From contig NZ_WTPX01000011.1 of NCBI RefSeq assembly GCF_013036045.1, positions 1-57,852 of the forward strand: a stretch of 57,852 nt of DNA. The letters run 5' to 3'. The notes beneath the pieces were generated by a model, which did no database searches, was not told the origin of the DNA, and saw only the letters and a list, made by a program, of their open reading frames with translations. A program made the position numbers and the translations under genes. The first letter of the stretch is position 1. Every line of letters begins with the position of its first letter. Source of the stretch: Alienimonas chondri. Its GTDB lineage: Bacteria; Planctomycetota; Planctomycetia; Planctomycetales; Planctomycetaceae. Of the stretch, positions 25,178 through 34,499 are shown piece after piece.

Positions 25178-26428
25178 TCAGTGGCTTGCGGCAAGCGCCG
25201 GGTATCCGTCGCGGGCGCGGAAGCCGCGCTCTTTGGAAGGCGACGTAAACCGATGGTCCGGCGAGGAGGAGTTCGTCGCGTCGCGGCTCTCGACGCTCGG
25301 CTCCGGGATGAATGCGTACTCGCCGCGTGATCCCGCGGGGCTGACCAGCGGTTCGTACACGGACATGTGACGCTCCATGACGCGGCTCCACCCGCCGGTC
25401 TCACGGATGTAGCGTCGACCGCTTTGCCGAATGTCGTTCACCAACTCCGGCTCGGTGAGCACCCGGGTAATCGCGGAGCCGTATTCTTCCGGGTGATCGC
25501 AAATCAGCCCGCCGCCGGTTCGCTCCAGCACGTCGCGGAAGGCGTTGAGGCCGCTGGCCACGACCGGGGCGCCGAAGGCGAGGCACTGACTGAGCATGCC
25601 GCTCTGGGCGCCGGTTCGATACGGCAGCACCACGCAATCCGCGGCGCTCAGCAGGGCGTCCAGAGTGTACTGCGGGAACTGGCCGCGGAAGTACTTCACG
25701 CGGTCGGCGAACGGCATTTCATCGAGGGCGGCATACAGCTCCGCTTGCACGTCCTTCGCTTCCGTCCCGCGGATTTTGCCGGCCATCACGAGGACCGCGT
25801 CGTCGCAGTTCTCGGCGACCTCCGGGAAGAACCGCAGGGCCTCGTCAAAGCCCTTCGTCTTGCGGAAGTAGCCGCACATCAGCACGACCTTCTTCCCCGC
25901 CAACCCCAACCGCTGCTTGGCGTTCGGGACGGGGCGAACCTCGCGGATGCCGTGTTCGATCACGTGCACCTTCTCCGGCCGACCGAACTCCCGATCAAGC
26001 GTGGCCTTTTGATAGTCCTCATGCACGACGATCGCGGAGGCGTCCTCGACGATGTGTCGCAGAACCATCCGCTGAGCGTCGGTGATCGTCTCGTAGACCG
26101 TGTGCAGCGTGACGACCGTCGGCACCTCCGCCAGCCGCAGGCGGAGCAGCAAATCGACGATCTCCGCGCCGTGCTGGGAACCGAACAGGCCGTACTCGTG
26201 CTGGATGTGCATCACATCCGGCGTCATTCGCGTCGCGGTGCCGAACACATGCTCGCTGAACCGCTCGCCCGGGTGCCACAGCGGGAAGACGCCCTCTCCG
26301 GCCCCCCCCGACTGACAAATGACGAACGATTCGTGAGCCGCGGGGTCGAGCGACTCCCGCAGGTATTGGGTGTAGGTCGCAATCCCGCACTCCGCCGGCG
26401 GGTAGGTCGAGAGATAGCCGATACGCAT
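25178..26428 (-). CDS. GT4-family glycosyltransferase
   Basis: This 416-residue GT-B glycosyltransferase has an N-terminal domain with YPPAECGIATYT and HIQHEYGLFG, and a C-terminal donor domain with LMCGYFRKTKGFDEAL, VLPYRTGAQSGMLSQCLAFG and VVASGLNAF. The expected Glu-x7-Glu position of many GT4 enzymes is replaced here by the SGMLSQ..AFGAPVV region, as in several trehalose-phosphate and mannosyl GT4 relatives. The last 45 residues look disordered. It is monocistronic or last in a minus-strand pair with the sulfatase 204 bases upstream; that gap holds no feature I can name. It may serve the polysaccharide locus next door; this is inference. Confidence 0.85.
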   Translation of the reverse strand: MRIGYLSTYPPAECGIATYTQYLRESLDPAAHESFVICQSGGAGEGVFPLWHPGERFSEHVFGTATRMTPDVMHIQHEYGLFGSQHGAEIVDLLLRLRLAEVPTVVTLHTVYETITDAQRMVLRHIVEDASAIVVHEDYQKATLDREFGRPEKVHVIEHGIREVRPVPNAKQRLGLAGKKVVLMCGYFRKTKGFDEALRFFPEVAENCDDAVLVMAGKIRGTEAKDVQAELYAALDEMPFADRVKYFRGQFPQYTLDALLSAADCVVLPYRTGAQSGMLSQCLAFGAPVVASGLNAFRDVLERTGGGLICDHPEEYGSAITRVLTEPELVNDIRQSGRRYIRETGGWSRVMERHMSVYEPLVSPAGSRGEYAFIPEPSVESRDATNSSSPDHRFTSPSKERGFRARDGYPALAASH

Positions 26429-26632
26429 GAGGAACGAAGCTTCCGAACCCGCCGTGTTTTGTGGGGCCGGGGGCGAGAGATTCAGCCCTGGCGGTCTCGG
26501 CCGACCCCGGCAGCGGGTCGCGTGTTCGGCCGTTCAGACAGTCTATCCGGCGCCCCGCCACGGAGGACCGGGGCGATTCCCTGTCGCCTGATCGGGGCGG
26601 GGGGACGCCTCTGATGGCCTGACTCAAATGCC

Positions 26633-28483
26633 CTAATGCGGACTCCCGACCGACACGGGCCGCAGCCGCACGGCTTTCACTTCCGGCATCGTCTCCCCAG
26701 GCTTCTTGATCGCCTTCAAACGCAGGGTTTCGGTTCCCTCGCGGAGGAGGACCGTCCCAAGGTTCAGCGTCGCCCACGGCTTCTCGTACGCCTCCGGTCG
26801 CGTGAAGCGATCCGGGGACGGATAGAGCGGCGGATCGAAAGCACGCTCCACGGTTCCGCGGACCTCGCCCATCGAGCCGACTTCAACCGCGAAGGTCGAA
26901 CCGACCTGCTCCGACGTCGCCGCGAAGAGGATCTCGACGTCGTAACGGTGGTCTCCGCCTTCAATCTCGATCGGCCATTCCGCGAAGGCGTCGGCGTCCT
27001 CCCAGCCGAGGATCCAGTCGTTCGCCCAACCGTTCGGGCCGACGTACCGGATCCCCTCTCCGATAGCCGGCCGCAGTTCCGCTTCGTGAGCCGGCAGCGT
27101 GGCGCCGATTTCGGATGTCAGCAGCGTCGGGACCGGATCGAAGCCGTCAGCGGTCACCTCCGCCCACTTCGCCGCGAACGCTTCGGCCAAGTCGTCTCGA
27201 ACTTTGGGAAACTGGTCGCTGACGTCCGTCGTCTGGCCGGGGTCGGCGTGCATGTCGAACAGCTCCCAGCGCTTCCCTTCCCGCACGCAACGCCAGCGGT
27301 CGGTACGGACGGCGCCGCGCTCGCCGTTCGGCGTGCCTCGCCAGTCCTTGAAGGTGAACAGTTGCCGATCTTCCCACGGCGGATCGCCGGGCACGTCGCC
27401 GTTGAGGATGGGCAGCAAACTCCGCCCGTCGAGTACGCGGTCCTGCGGCGGTTCCACCCCGCACAACTCGCACAGCGTCGGGAGCAGATCGATGTGAGCG
27501 GCGTTCTGCCGAACCACGACTTCCGGCGCCACGATCCGGGGATAGCGGACGAACAGAGGCACCCGCACGCCGCCTTCGTGGGCGGAGCCTTTCCGGCCGA
27601 GCATGTGCCCGTTGTAGCGTTTGCCGTTGGGGCCGTTGTCCGTGAGGAACAGCACGATCGTGTCCTCCGCCATCCCCCACTGCTCCAGGGCGGCGGTTAA
27701 TCGACCGACGTTGCGGTCGATGTTCTCCACCATCGCGTAGGCCGCGGCGGTTTCGGTGTCGAAGCCGCGGTCGACGTACTTCGCGAACAGCTCCTCGGAG
27801 ACCTGCGGCGGCCAGTGCGGCGTGTTGTACGGGACGTAGCAGAACCACGGCGCCGCTTCGCTCGCGTCGGTGGAACGATCCCCGATGAAGCGGAGCGCCG
27901 CGTCGGTGAAGATATCGGCGATATAGCCTTCGGACCGCTGCGGCCCGTCCGGGGCGGCGGGTTCGACTCGGGTCGCGGCGTGCTTCGGCGGGTACGGCAG
28001 GAGCGGGTCGAAGTAGTTATTCCAGTGACCGGCGGTGAAGCCGGCGAACTCGTCAAACCCCTGTCCGTACGGGTTGGTGCGAGCGTGGGCGCCGTTGTGC
28101 CATTTGCCGAAGCAACCGGTGCGGTAGCCCGCGTCCTGCAACAGCTCCGCGATCGTGACCTCGCCCGGCCGCATCGCTTCGTGGCCGCGGGTCACGCCGT
28201 GGACGCCGCACCGCAGGCTGTAGCGGCCGGTGAGCATCGCCGCGCGCGTCGGGGCGCAGACGGGGCTAACGAAGAACCGCTCGAACCGGGCGCCCTCGTC
28301 GGCGAGCCGGTCGAGGTTCGGCGTGTCGAGCTTTTCGTTGCCGTGCGAGTGGATATCGCCCCAACCCTGATCGTCCGTGAGGATCAGCAGGACGTTCGGA
28401 CGGCGGGCTGCGTCGTCGTCGGTCGGGGTTGCGAACGCCGGACCGGCGAGGAGCAGCAGAGCGAGGGCAAGCGGGCGGGGCAT
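26633..28483 (-). CDS. Secreted type I sulfatase (arylsulfatase-like)
   Basis: This 616-residue protein has a signal peptide of about 18 residues and a sulfatase domain to about residue 470. The maturation signature is C-A-P-T-R at Cys76-Arg80, so Cys76 would become formylglycine. Metal-binding LTDDQGWGD (Asp37/Asp38), GKWHNG (Lys127, His129) and FLTDNGPNG complete the active site. A beta-rich extension of about 130 residues (DWILGWEDADAFAEWPIEIEGG onward) resembles a carbohydrate-recognition or sandwich add-on. It would hydrolyse sulfate esters, plausibly of algal polysaccharides given the abundance of such enzymes in planctomycetes. A modifying enzyme (FGE) is not in the window. It is divergent from the phosphoglucomutase gene. 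Confidence 0.92.
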   Translation of the reverse strand: MPRPLALALLLLAGPAFATPTDDDAARRPNVLLILTDDQGWGDIHSHGNEKLDTPNLDRLADEGARFERFFVSPVCAPTRAAMLTGRYSLRCGVHGVTRGHEAMRPGEVTIAELLQDAGYRTGCFGKWHNGAHARTNPYGQGFDEFAGFTAGHWNNYFDPLLPYPPKHAATRVEPAAPDGPQRSEGYIADIFTDAALRFIGDRSTDASEAAPWFCYVPYNTPHWPPQVSEELFAKYVDRGFDTETAAAYAMVENIDRNVGRLTAALEQWGMAEDTIVLFLTDNGPNGKRYNGHMLGRKGSAHEGGVRVPLFVRYPRIVAPEVVVRQNAAHIDLLPTLCELCGVEPPQDRVLDGRSLLPILNGDVPGDPPWEDRQLFTFKDWRGTPNGERGAVRTDRWRCVREGKRWELFDMHADPGQTTDVSDQFPKVRDDLAEAFAAKWAEVTADGFDPVPTLLTSEIGATLPAHEAELRPAIGEGIRYVGPNGWANDWILGWEDADAFAEWPIEIEGGDHRYDVEILFAATSEQVGSTFAVEVGSMGEVRGTVERAFDPPLYPSPDRFTRPEAYEKPWATLNLGTVLLREGTETLRLKAIKKPGETMPEVKAVRLRPVSVGSPH

Positions 28484-28569
28484 GAGCGGGTTCCTGCGAG
28501 GCGAGCGACGGCAGATTAGCCGCCTGCGTTGGGAGCGTCACGGACGGCCGGCACGCGAGGCGCGTGCGG

Positions 28570-28599
28570 CTGACGGGATTGCCTGTCCTGCGGTACACT
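28570..28599 (+). promoter_or_regulatory. Putative sigma-70-like promoter for the phosphoglucomutase gene
   Basis: CTGACG at 28570-28575 and TACACT at 28594-28599 are separated by 18 bases, each matching 4 of 6 consensus positions. They lie in the 148-base divergent gap 33 bases before the GTG start. This is a pattern match only. Confidence 0.4.
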
Positions 28600-28631
28600 C
28601 CCGCCGCGCCGCCTCATTACAGGTTCGAATC

Positions 28632-30488
28632 GTGTCCGACGCCGCTCCGCCCCCCGCCCCGTCCCCCGAGCTTTCCGCCGCCGTCGACCACGGCGAGTTG
28701 TCCGCCGGGGCTGCGCAAAACGTCGCCAAAGCGTTGGCCGACCCGCATCGGTCCGGCAGTCACGCGGCGATTCAGTCATTGATCGACGCCGGCGACTGGC
28801 AGGAGTTGGACGCGCTCTACTTCGAGGTGATCCCCTTTGGCACCGGCGGTCGGCGGGGGCGGATGAGCGACCACGGCACCGCGACGATGAACCCCCGCAC
28901 CGTCGCGGAGAGCGCCGACGGGCTGGCTCGCTACATGGCCCAGCAGTTTCCGGAGAAAGCGGCGAAGCGCGGCGGGTTGAAAGCCGCCGTCGCCCACGAC
29001 ACCCGCCATCGCAGCGAGGAATTTGCCCGGCTGACGGCGACGACGTTGGCGGCCCGCGGCGTGCGGACCTTCATGTTCCGCGGCTTTCGCAGCACGCCGG
29101 AGTTGTCCTTCGCCGTCCGCGAACTGAACTGCGACGCCGGCGTGGTCGTCTCGGCCAGTCACAATCCGCCCTCGGACAACGGCTTCAAAGCGTATTGGGA
29201 CGACGGTGCTCAGGTGCTCCCCCCGCACGACCGCGGGATCATCGACGCCGTGTACGCCAGTACGGAGATCCCGACGCTCGATTTCGACCGGGCCGTCGAC
29301 GACGGGCTGATCGAGGTGATCGGCGAAGAGATTGATTCCGCCTACGTCGATGCCGTCGCGGACCTCAGCCTCTCCAGCAACCGGGACGTCACCGCGGTCT
29401 ACACCTCCCTGCACGGCGTGGGCGAGACGAACGTCTTCGCCGTGCTGGATCAGGCGGGCTTCCGCGGCGTCGAACTGCTGGATTCGCAGCGGAACCCCGA
29501 CGGCGGCTTCCCCACCGTCGACGCCAACTTCCCGAACCCCGAACGCCTCGAGGTCTACGGCCCCGCGATCGAACGGGCGAAGGAGATCGACGCCGATCTC
29601 GTTCTCGCCACCGACCCGGACAGCGACCGCCTCGGCGTCTGCGCGAAGAACGCCTTCGGCGAGTACCTCCACATCAGCGGAAACCGCGTCGGGGCGTTGA
29701 TCTGCGACCACATCCTGCGGAAGCGGCACCAGCAGGGCACGCTGCCGGCGAACGGCTACGTGGTCGAGACGCTGGTGACCACGCGGTTGATCGGCGCGAT
29801 CGCCAAGGCCGCCGACGTGCAGGTGATCGACGACCTGCTGGTCGGCTTCAAATATATCGGCCAGAAGATGGATCAGGAGGGCCCGGACTCCTTCCTGTTC
29901 GGGGCGGAGGAATCGCTGGGGTACCTCGCCGGGCAGTACGCTCGCGATAAAGACGCCGCGGTCGCCGCGCTCTACATCATGGAACTCGCCGCGAGCCTGA
30001 AGTCCGGCGGCAAGACGCTGCACGATCGACTGGACGAGCTGTTCATCGAGCACGGCTATCACGCCGAGGGACAGTTCAGCGAGAAGCTGCCCGGCAGCGG
30101 CGGACGGGAAACGACCGCGAAGCTGATGGCCGCCTTCCGCAGCGATCCGCCGACCTCCCTGGGCGGGATCGAACTGGCGAAGGTCTTCGATTACGAGGAC
30201 CACGAAGTACGGTCGCTGCCCGGCAACGAGCGGACCGAAGCGCTGCCCGAACCGGACGGCAACCTGATGATCTTCCAAAGCGACCCCGGCGGATCGGCCG
30301 CGGTGCGGGTCGCCGTGCGGCCCAGCGGGACCGAGCCGAAGATCAAGTTTTACACCTTCGCCAACGCGGCCGTGTCGGACGCCGATCGGTTGCCGGCCGT
30401 CAAAGAATCGACGGACGCGACGCTCGCCAAGGTGCAGGGCGACCTGTCGGCCTGGGTTGCGGCGAAGCTGGGAGAACTGTCCTCGTGA
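28632..30488 (+). CDS. Phosphoglucomutase/phosphomannomutase
   Basis: This alpha-D-phosphohexomutase has 618 residues and four domains. It interconverts hexose 1- and 6-phosphates and so supplies nucleotide-sugar precursors. The phosphoserine loop is SASHNPP (Ser176), the metal loop is DPDSDR (about 328-333), the sugar loop is GAEESLGY (about 424-431) and the phosphate loop is RPSGTEP (about 563-569). All are intact. The length and N-terminal extension match the PgcA/Pgm2 type rather than the shorter ManB type. The GTG at 28632 was chosen because the frame upstream runs into the divergent gap. The stop overlaps the UbiA GTG, so the two are probably co-translated. Confidence 0.92.
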   Translation: MSDAAPPPAPSPELSAAVDHGELSAGAAQNVAKALADPHRSGSHAAIQSLIDAGDWQELDALYFEVIPFGTGGRRGRMSDHGTATMNPRTVAESADGLARYMAQQFPEKAAKRGGLKAAVAHDTRHRSEEFARLTATTLAARGVRTFMFRGFRSTPELSFAVRELNCDAGVVVSASHNPPSDNGFKAYWDDGAQVLPPHDRGIIDAVYASTEIPTLDFDRAVDDGLIEVIGEEIDSAYVDAVADLSLSSNRDVTAVYTSLHGVGETNVFAVLDQAGFRGVELLDSQRNPDGGFPTVDANFPNPERLEVYGPAIERAKEIDADLVLATDPDSDRLGVCAKNAFGEYLHISGNRVGALICDHILRKRHQQGTLPANGYVVETLVTTRLIGAIAKAADVQVIDDLLVGFKYIGQKMDQEGPDSFLFGAEESLGYLAGQYARDKDAAVAALYIMELAASLKSGGKTLHDRLDELFIEHGYHAEGQFSEKLPGSGGRETTAKLMAAFRSDPPTSLGGIELAKVFDYEDHEVRSLPGNERTEALPEPDGNLMIFQSDPGGSAAVRVAVRPSGTEPKIKFYTFANAAVSDADRLPAVKESTDATLAKVQGDLSAWVAAKLGELSS

Positions 30489-31450
30489 CGAAAGCCGCGA
30501 CCAGTCCGTCCGCCAAACCGGCGGCGAAGTCGAACGCCGGTTCGCCGTCGAGGGTGCGCCCCTGGCTGCGGCTCGTGCGGCTGCCCGCCCTGTTCACGGC
30601 CCCGGCGGACGTGCTGGCCGGGTTCTCGATCGTGCATAGCGACTGGACGCCCTGGCAACCGCTGGCGGCGCTGGTCGGGTCCGGGGTCTGCCTGTACGCC
30701 GGCGGGATGGTGTTGAACGACTGGTTCGACCGCACCCGCGACGCCGCCGAGCGGTCCGATCGCCCGATCCCCGCGGGGGAGATCAATCCGAAGCACGCCG
30801 CGATGCTCGGCTTTGGACTGCTGATCGCGGGCGTCGCGCTGGGGTTCCTCGGCGGCGCGCTGGCGGGGAACGCCTTGCGGAGCGGCCTGGTCGCTTCCGC
30901 CGTCGCCCTCTTCGTGCTCCTCTATGACGGACCGCTCAAGCGGACGTTGCTGGCCTGCCCGACGATGGGCGCCTGCCGGGCGACGAACCTGATCCTCGGC
31001 GCCAGCGCCCTGCCCTTCCTCGATCACTCCGGCGTGTGGACCGTCGCGCTGGCGATGGGTTGTTACGTCGGCGGCGTGACGCTGTACGCCCGCAGCGAGG
31101 CGACGACCAGCGACAAGCACCTGCTTACGGCGGGCTTCGTCGCGGTGAACCTGGGCTTCGCCACGTTGGCCTACGCCTTCTTTACGCAGGACTGGGTTCA
31201 GACGGATGCCCTGTTGCCGGTGGGCGCGCTCGCGGCGATTGCGTTTTCAGTCGATCAACGCTTGGCCGCGGGCCTGCGAAACCCGGCCCCGAACGTGGTC
31301 GGTCCGGCCGTGGGGATCGCGATTCTGAGCATCATCACGCTCGATGCGTTCGTCGTGATGGCCGCGACCCAGAGCGCCGCATTGACGCTGGCCACGGCCG
31401 CCCTGCTTGCCCCCGCGGCGCTGCTGAAGCGCGTCGCGTCGATCACCTGA
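30485..31450 (+). CDS. UbiA-family prenyltransferase
   Basis: This 321-residue integral membrane protein has about 8-9 helices and a disordered start of about 25 residues. The first Asp-rich motif is NDWFDRTRD with RSDRPIPAG (about residues 78-98). The second is the shortened LYDGPLKRT, and MGACR follows. It would prenylate an acceptor with a polyprenyl diphosphate. The form of the motifs recalls EboC-like and other non-ubiquinone UbiA proteins rather than UbiA or MenA, but no eboABDEF neighbours are present. GTG 30485 overlaps the mutase stop. Acceptor unknown. Confidence 0.85.
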   Translation: MTKAATSPSAKPAAKSNAGSPSRVRPWLRLVRLPALFTAPADVLAGFSIVHSDWTPWQPLAALVGSGVCLYAGGMVLNDWFDRTRDAAERSDRPIPAGEINPKHAAMLGFGLLIAGVALGFLGGALAGNALRSGLVASAVALFVLLYDGPLKRTLLACPTMGACRATNLILGASALPFLDHSGVWTVALAMGCYVGGVTLYARSEATTSDKHLLTAGFVAVNLGFATLAYAFFTQDWVQTDALLPVGALAAIAFSVDQRLAAGLRNPAPNVVGPAVGIAILSIITLDAFVVMAATQSAALTLATAALLAPAALLKRVASIT

Positions 31451-31487
31451 TCCCGTCACCTCGCTTCGCCGTCGCAGCGAACCGGTC

Positions 31488-32543
31488 TCAGGCGCCGAGC
31501 TTCGAGGGGGTCTCCGCTTCCTCGCCGAAGGGGCTTTCGACGCCGGGGCTGGGGAAGTGCTCGCACATCCAGATGCCCACGAAGTACAGGCCGACCAGCG
31601 GGATCATCATCGCCAGCATCGAACCCGGATCCGATGGCGTCATCAACACGCTCAGCCCGCTGATGACGAGGATCGCCATGCGGATGTTCTGGCGGTAGAA
31701 GTCGGTCTCCACGATGCCCAATCGGTTCAGGGCGAGCATCACCAGCGGCAGTTGGAAGCTCAGTCCGAACATCGCCGGCAGCATCAGGGCGAAGCTGAAC
31801 CACTTGCTGGCGTCGATCAGCGGGACCGTCTCGACCAGATCGTTGAAGCTCAGCAGGAACGGCAGCACGAACTGGAACACGACCGTGAAGCAGAACGCCG
31901 CCCCGGCGAAGAACAGCCCGAGGCTGATCGGCAGATAGAGGTACACGTACTTGCGCTCGTGGGAGTACAGCCCCGCCCCGACGAACATCCACATCTCCCA
32001 GAAGATCAGCGGGCTGGCGAAGGTGAACGCCGTGACCAGGATCGCCTTGATATAGATCATGAACGGCCCGATCAGCTCGTTCGTGACGAGACCGTTCGAG
32101 AGGTTCGAGCGCCCGTCCAACGCCCGGAACTGCTCCGAGGTGAGCGTGAGCCGAACCGGTTCGTCGTCCGGTCCCTCGAGAGCCGCCTGCAGATCGGCCC
32201 GCTGGATCGTCACATAGACCACATTGGAGGGCCGCTTGTCCGGCTCCTCGGCCTCGGATTCTTCAAGCAGCGGGTCGCCGGCGAACATCAGCTTGATGTT
32301 TTCCCAGAACCCGCCGCCGACGATCTCCTCGCCGGTGGCGAGCTTTTCGTCCCCGGGGACGTACTGCTTCAGCGCGTTGTTGATCGGCCGCGTGGCGAGG
32401 TCCAGCACGTCCTCGGCGAGGTACGCCGCCGGAATGCAGGCGACCAGCAGATAGATGACGCACCGGGCCAGGTGCCCCCGCAGCGCTTCGAGGTGCTCCC
32501 CGAAGGACATCGTGCTGTCGGCGAACAGATCCTTGACGGCCAT
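31488..32543 (-). CDS. tatC: Twin-arginine translocase subunit TatC with enlarged periplasmic loop
   Basis: This 351-residue TatC is the receptor core of the Tat pathway, which exports folded proteins. The family's start (MSFGEHLEALRGHL) is present. So are six helices, the IFWEMWMFVGAGLYSHERKY block and the C-terminal MTPSDPGSMLAMMIPLVGLY motif. TatC is usually about 250 residues; here about 95 extra residues, mostly charged, lie between helices 1 and 2 (about 58-155), which is periplasmic loop 1. No tatA/B gene is nearby. It lies 45 bases after the start side of the operon-like neighbour at 32589 and is convergent with the UbiA gene, 37 bases away. Confidence 0.92.
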   Translation of the reverse strand: MAVKDLFADSTMSFGEHLEALRGHLARCVIYLLVACIPAAYLAEDVLDLATRPINNALKQYVPGDEKLATGEEIVGGGFWENIKLMFAGDPLLEESEAEEPDKRPSNVVYVTIQRADLQAALEGPDDEPVRLTLTSEQFRALDGRSNLSNGLVTNELIGPFMIYIKAILVTAFTFASPLIFWEMWMFVGAGLYSHERKYVYLYLPISLGLFFAGAAFCFTVVFQFVLPFLLSFNDLVETVPLIDASKWFSFALMLPAMFGLSFQLPLVMLALNRLGIVETDFYRQNIRMAILVISGLSVLMTPSDPGSMLAMMIPLVGLYFVGIWMCEHFPSPGVESPFGEEAETPSKLGA

Positions 32544-32588
32544 GGGGGAGCGACGTGCGAGTCGAGTATAGGGTGCGGATGCGGTGCG

Positions 32589-34343
32589 CTATTCCGCGAA
32601 GATGAACGGCATATCGCCGCCCGTCGCGATCGCGAGGACTAACCCGCCGATTGCGATGACCACGGAGCCGACGTTCATGACAAATGCATGCTTCGTTTGT
32701 TCCCAGTGCATCACGATGAAAATCAGTCCGGCGACTGGGACGAAGATGTAGGCCAATCCCCAGACGATGCTCTCTTTGAACGCGGCGGAGAGAAGGATCA
32801 GGCCCGCGATCAACCCCAGCAGCCACCCTCCCCAGAAGATCCCCTTGCCGATGCCCGACGCGATCCCGACGTTCTCGCCGAGCATCGAATAGGCAAATCC
32901 GCCGACGGCCCCGACGACCAATGCTAAGACCAGCGCCAGCCCGACGCCGCCCCACGTCATGCCCTCGCCCTCCGGCTCGTCGAGGTCGTCCAGCTCGCTC
33001 CGCCGTTTCGTCTTCGGAACGTATTTCTTCTCCTTGGCCAGCGTGATCAGGCCGAGGCTCGGGCGGAACATCTTCGCCAGCAGTCCCGCCGGGCGGGAGG
33101 CGTAGACGGCCGCGAAACCGAACAGAAAGGCCAGCGGGATCAGGGCGACGCCCGGGATCATGAACGCCGTCCAATCAATCGTCGCCAGCGATCCCTCGTC
33201 GACTCTGACCTCATCCTTTTTGGCCTCCGCGGCCTCCGCGGCGGCGGCTCGATAGACAGCGGCGTTCGCCTGCATGGCGTTGACGGCGCCGGAGACGCGA
33301 TTCCCGGACAGCGCGGCGGTTCCACCGGCCACCGCCAAGAAGGGCAGGAACGCCGCGAAGGTCAGCGCCGCCCAGAAGAGCACCGGGCCGAGGTTCTTCG
33401 CCGTCCCGGAGGCCACCTTCAAGAAGTTCCAGCCCGGCCCGGACACGGGCATCGCCATATGTCCCAGCCCCGCCGGCCAAAACAGAAACGCGACGACCGC
33501 GTGCAGCGCCAGCGAGGCCGCGAGGATCGCCGGGGACAGGCCCATCGCCAGCCAGGCGGCGAACGCGATCAGGTCCAGCACCGTCATCGGCCAGACGGCG
33601 ACCGCCGCCCACACGACCATCCGCGGCGCCTTGGAGACGCAGTCGAGGGCGTCGAATCGAAACCGTTTGAATTTCTGTTTGCCGTCGAAGGTCAGCCCGG
33701 TGACCGCTTCCTGCAACACCCACAGGCAACCGGGGATGAACAGCGTCCCCACCACCGCCGGCAGGCCCCAGAACATCTTCGGCGGGGTATTCGCGCAGTA
33801 GATGACGAGAATCCAGCACACGCACGCGATCGCCGAGGCGAACAGGGTGAGCAGACTCAGCCGGACGCCGACGTCGACGTTCTTCTTCAGAAACGTCAGG
33901 GCGTCGCCGGGCGCTTTTGAATAGTAAACCTTCGGATCTTCGCCGCGGTCCTTGAAGCGGTCCTTGCGTCTCGCCGTCGCCCCCTTCCCGCCGGTCAGCA
34001 GGTCGGCGCCGCATTTCGGGCACTCCTGCGGCGGGGCGACGCCCTCTTCTTCCTCGATCATCGTCCCGCAGCGCGGGCAGACCTCCGTTTCGTGGTCTTC
34101 GGCCCGGGAAAGATCCAGACCGACGAGGAACTCGCCGGTTCCGCCGCCCGCCGCGGCGACCGGTTCGCGCCGCTGCGACTTCTTCCGTCGCGGCTTCGAG
34201 GTCTGCCCGGCGCCGGCCGCGGAATCGCCCGCGGGCACCGGCACGCGACCGCCGCAGCTCGGGCACTTCAACGCCTTGCCGCGGGCCTTGTCCGGGGCCT
34301 TCAGCTTCTTGGCGCACTCCGGGCAAACGACCGGGACCGGCAT
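32589..34343 (-). CDS. Zinc-ribbon multi-pass membrane protein, unrecognised
   Basis: This 584-residue protein begins with two likely zinc ribbons: CPEC..CPSC at about residues 6-30 and CPRC..CPKC at about 85-112, each with paired Cys-x2-Cys. A hydrophobic region of about 10 helices follows from about 165 to 460, then a charged linker and a C-terminal group of 4-5 glycine-rich helices with VMHWEQTKHAF. The ATG at 34343 was preferred to the open frame to 34418 because it puts the ribbon at the N-terminus. It is the middle of a minus-strand series: rsmD, this gene, tatC. Such ribbon-plus-membrane proteins are common in planctomycetes, but the function is unknown. Confidence 0.75.
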   Translation of the reverse strand: MPVPVVCPECAKKLKAPDKARGKALKCPSCGGRVPVPAGDSAAGAGQTSKPRRKKSQRREPVAAAGGGTGEFLVGLDLSRAEDHETEVCPRCGTMIEEEEGVAPPQECPKCGADLLTGGKGATARRKDRFKDRGEDPKVYYSKAPGDALTFLKKNVDVGVRLSLLTLFASAIACVCWILVIYCANTPPKMFWGLPAVVGTLFIPGCLWVLQEAVTGLTFDGKQKFKRFRFDALDCVSKAPRMVVWAAVAVWPMTVLDLIAFAAWLAMGLSPAILAASLALHAVVAFLFWPAGLGHMAMPVSGPGWNFLKVASGTAKNLGPVLFWAALTFAAFLPFLAVAGGTAALSGNRVSGAVNAMQANAAVYRAAAAEAAEAKKDEVRVDEGSLATIDWTAFMIPGVALIPLAFLFGFAAVYASRPAGLLAKMFRPSLGLITLAKEKKYVPKTKRRSELDDLDEPEGEGMTWGGVGLALVLALVVGAVGGFAYSMLGENVGIASGIGKGIFWGGWLLGLIAGLILLSAAFKESIVWGLAYIFVPVAGLIFIVMHWEQTKHAFVMNVGSVVIAIGGLVLAIATGGDMPFIFAE

Positions 34344-34499
34344 GACGGCGGCGAGATCAACGGGGGGAGAACGGGGAAACCGCCCCGAAACGTCGGGGCA
34401 GACGCGGCAGCGTACCATTGTCCGGCGCCACCCGCCCGCGTCGACCCGCCCGCGGCCTCACGTCCGCTGGGCGCGGTCCTTACGACCCGCCCATCGCCT

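Noticed and set aside
26429-26632. Longest gene-free stretch, searched for a small gene or RNA
   Set aside because: No start with a coding-like frame, no strong hairpin and no promoter pattern was seen.
28615-28650. GGTTCGAAT T-loop-like sequence before the phosphoglucomutase start, suggesting a tRNA
   Set aside because: The T-stem pairs in only four of five positions and no acceptor stem or anticodon arm can be drawn in the flanks.
31451-31487. Possible hairpin between the convergent UbiA and tatC genes
   Set aside because: The best stem is 5 bp with a 10-base loop and no T tract, too weak to report.
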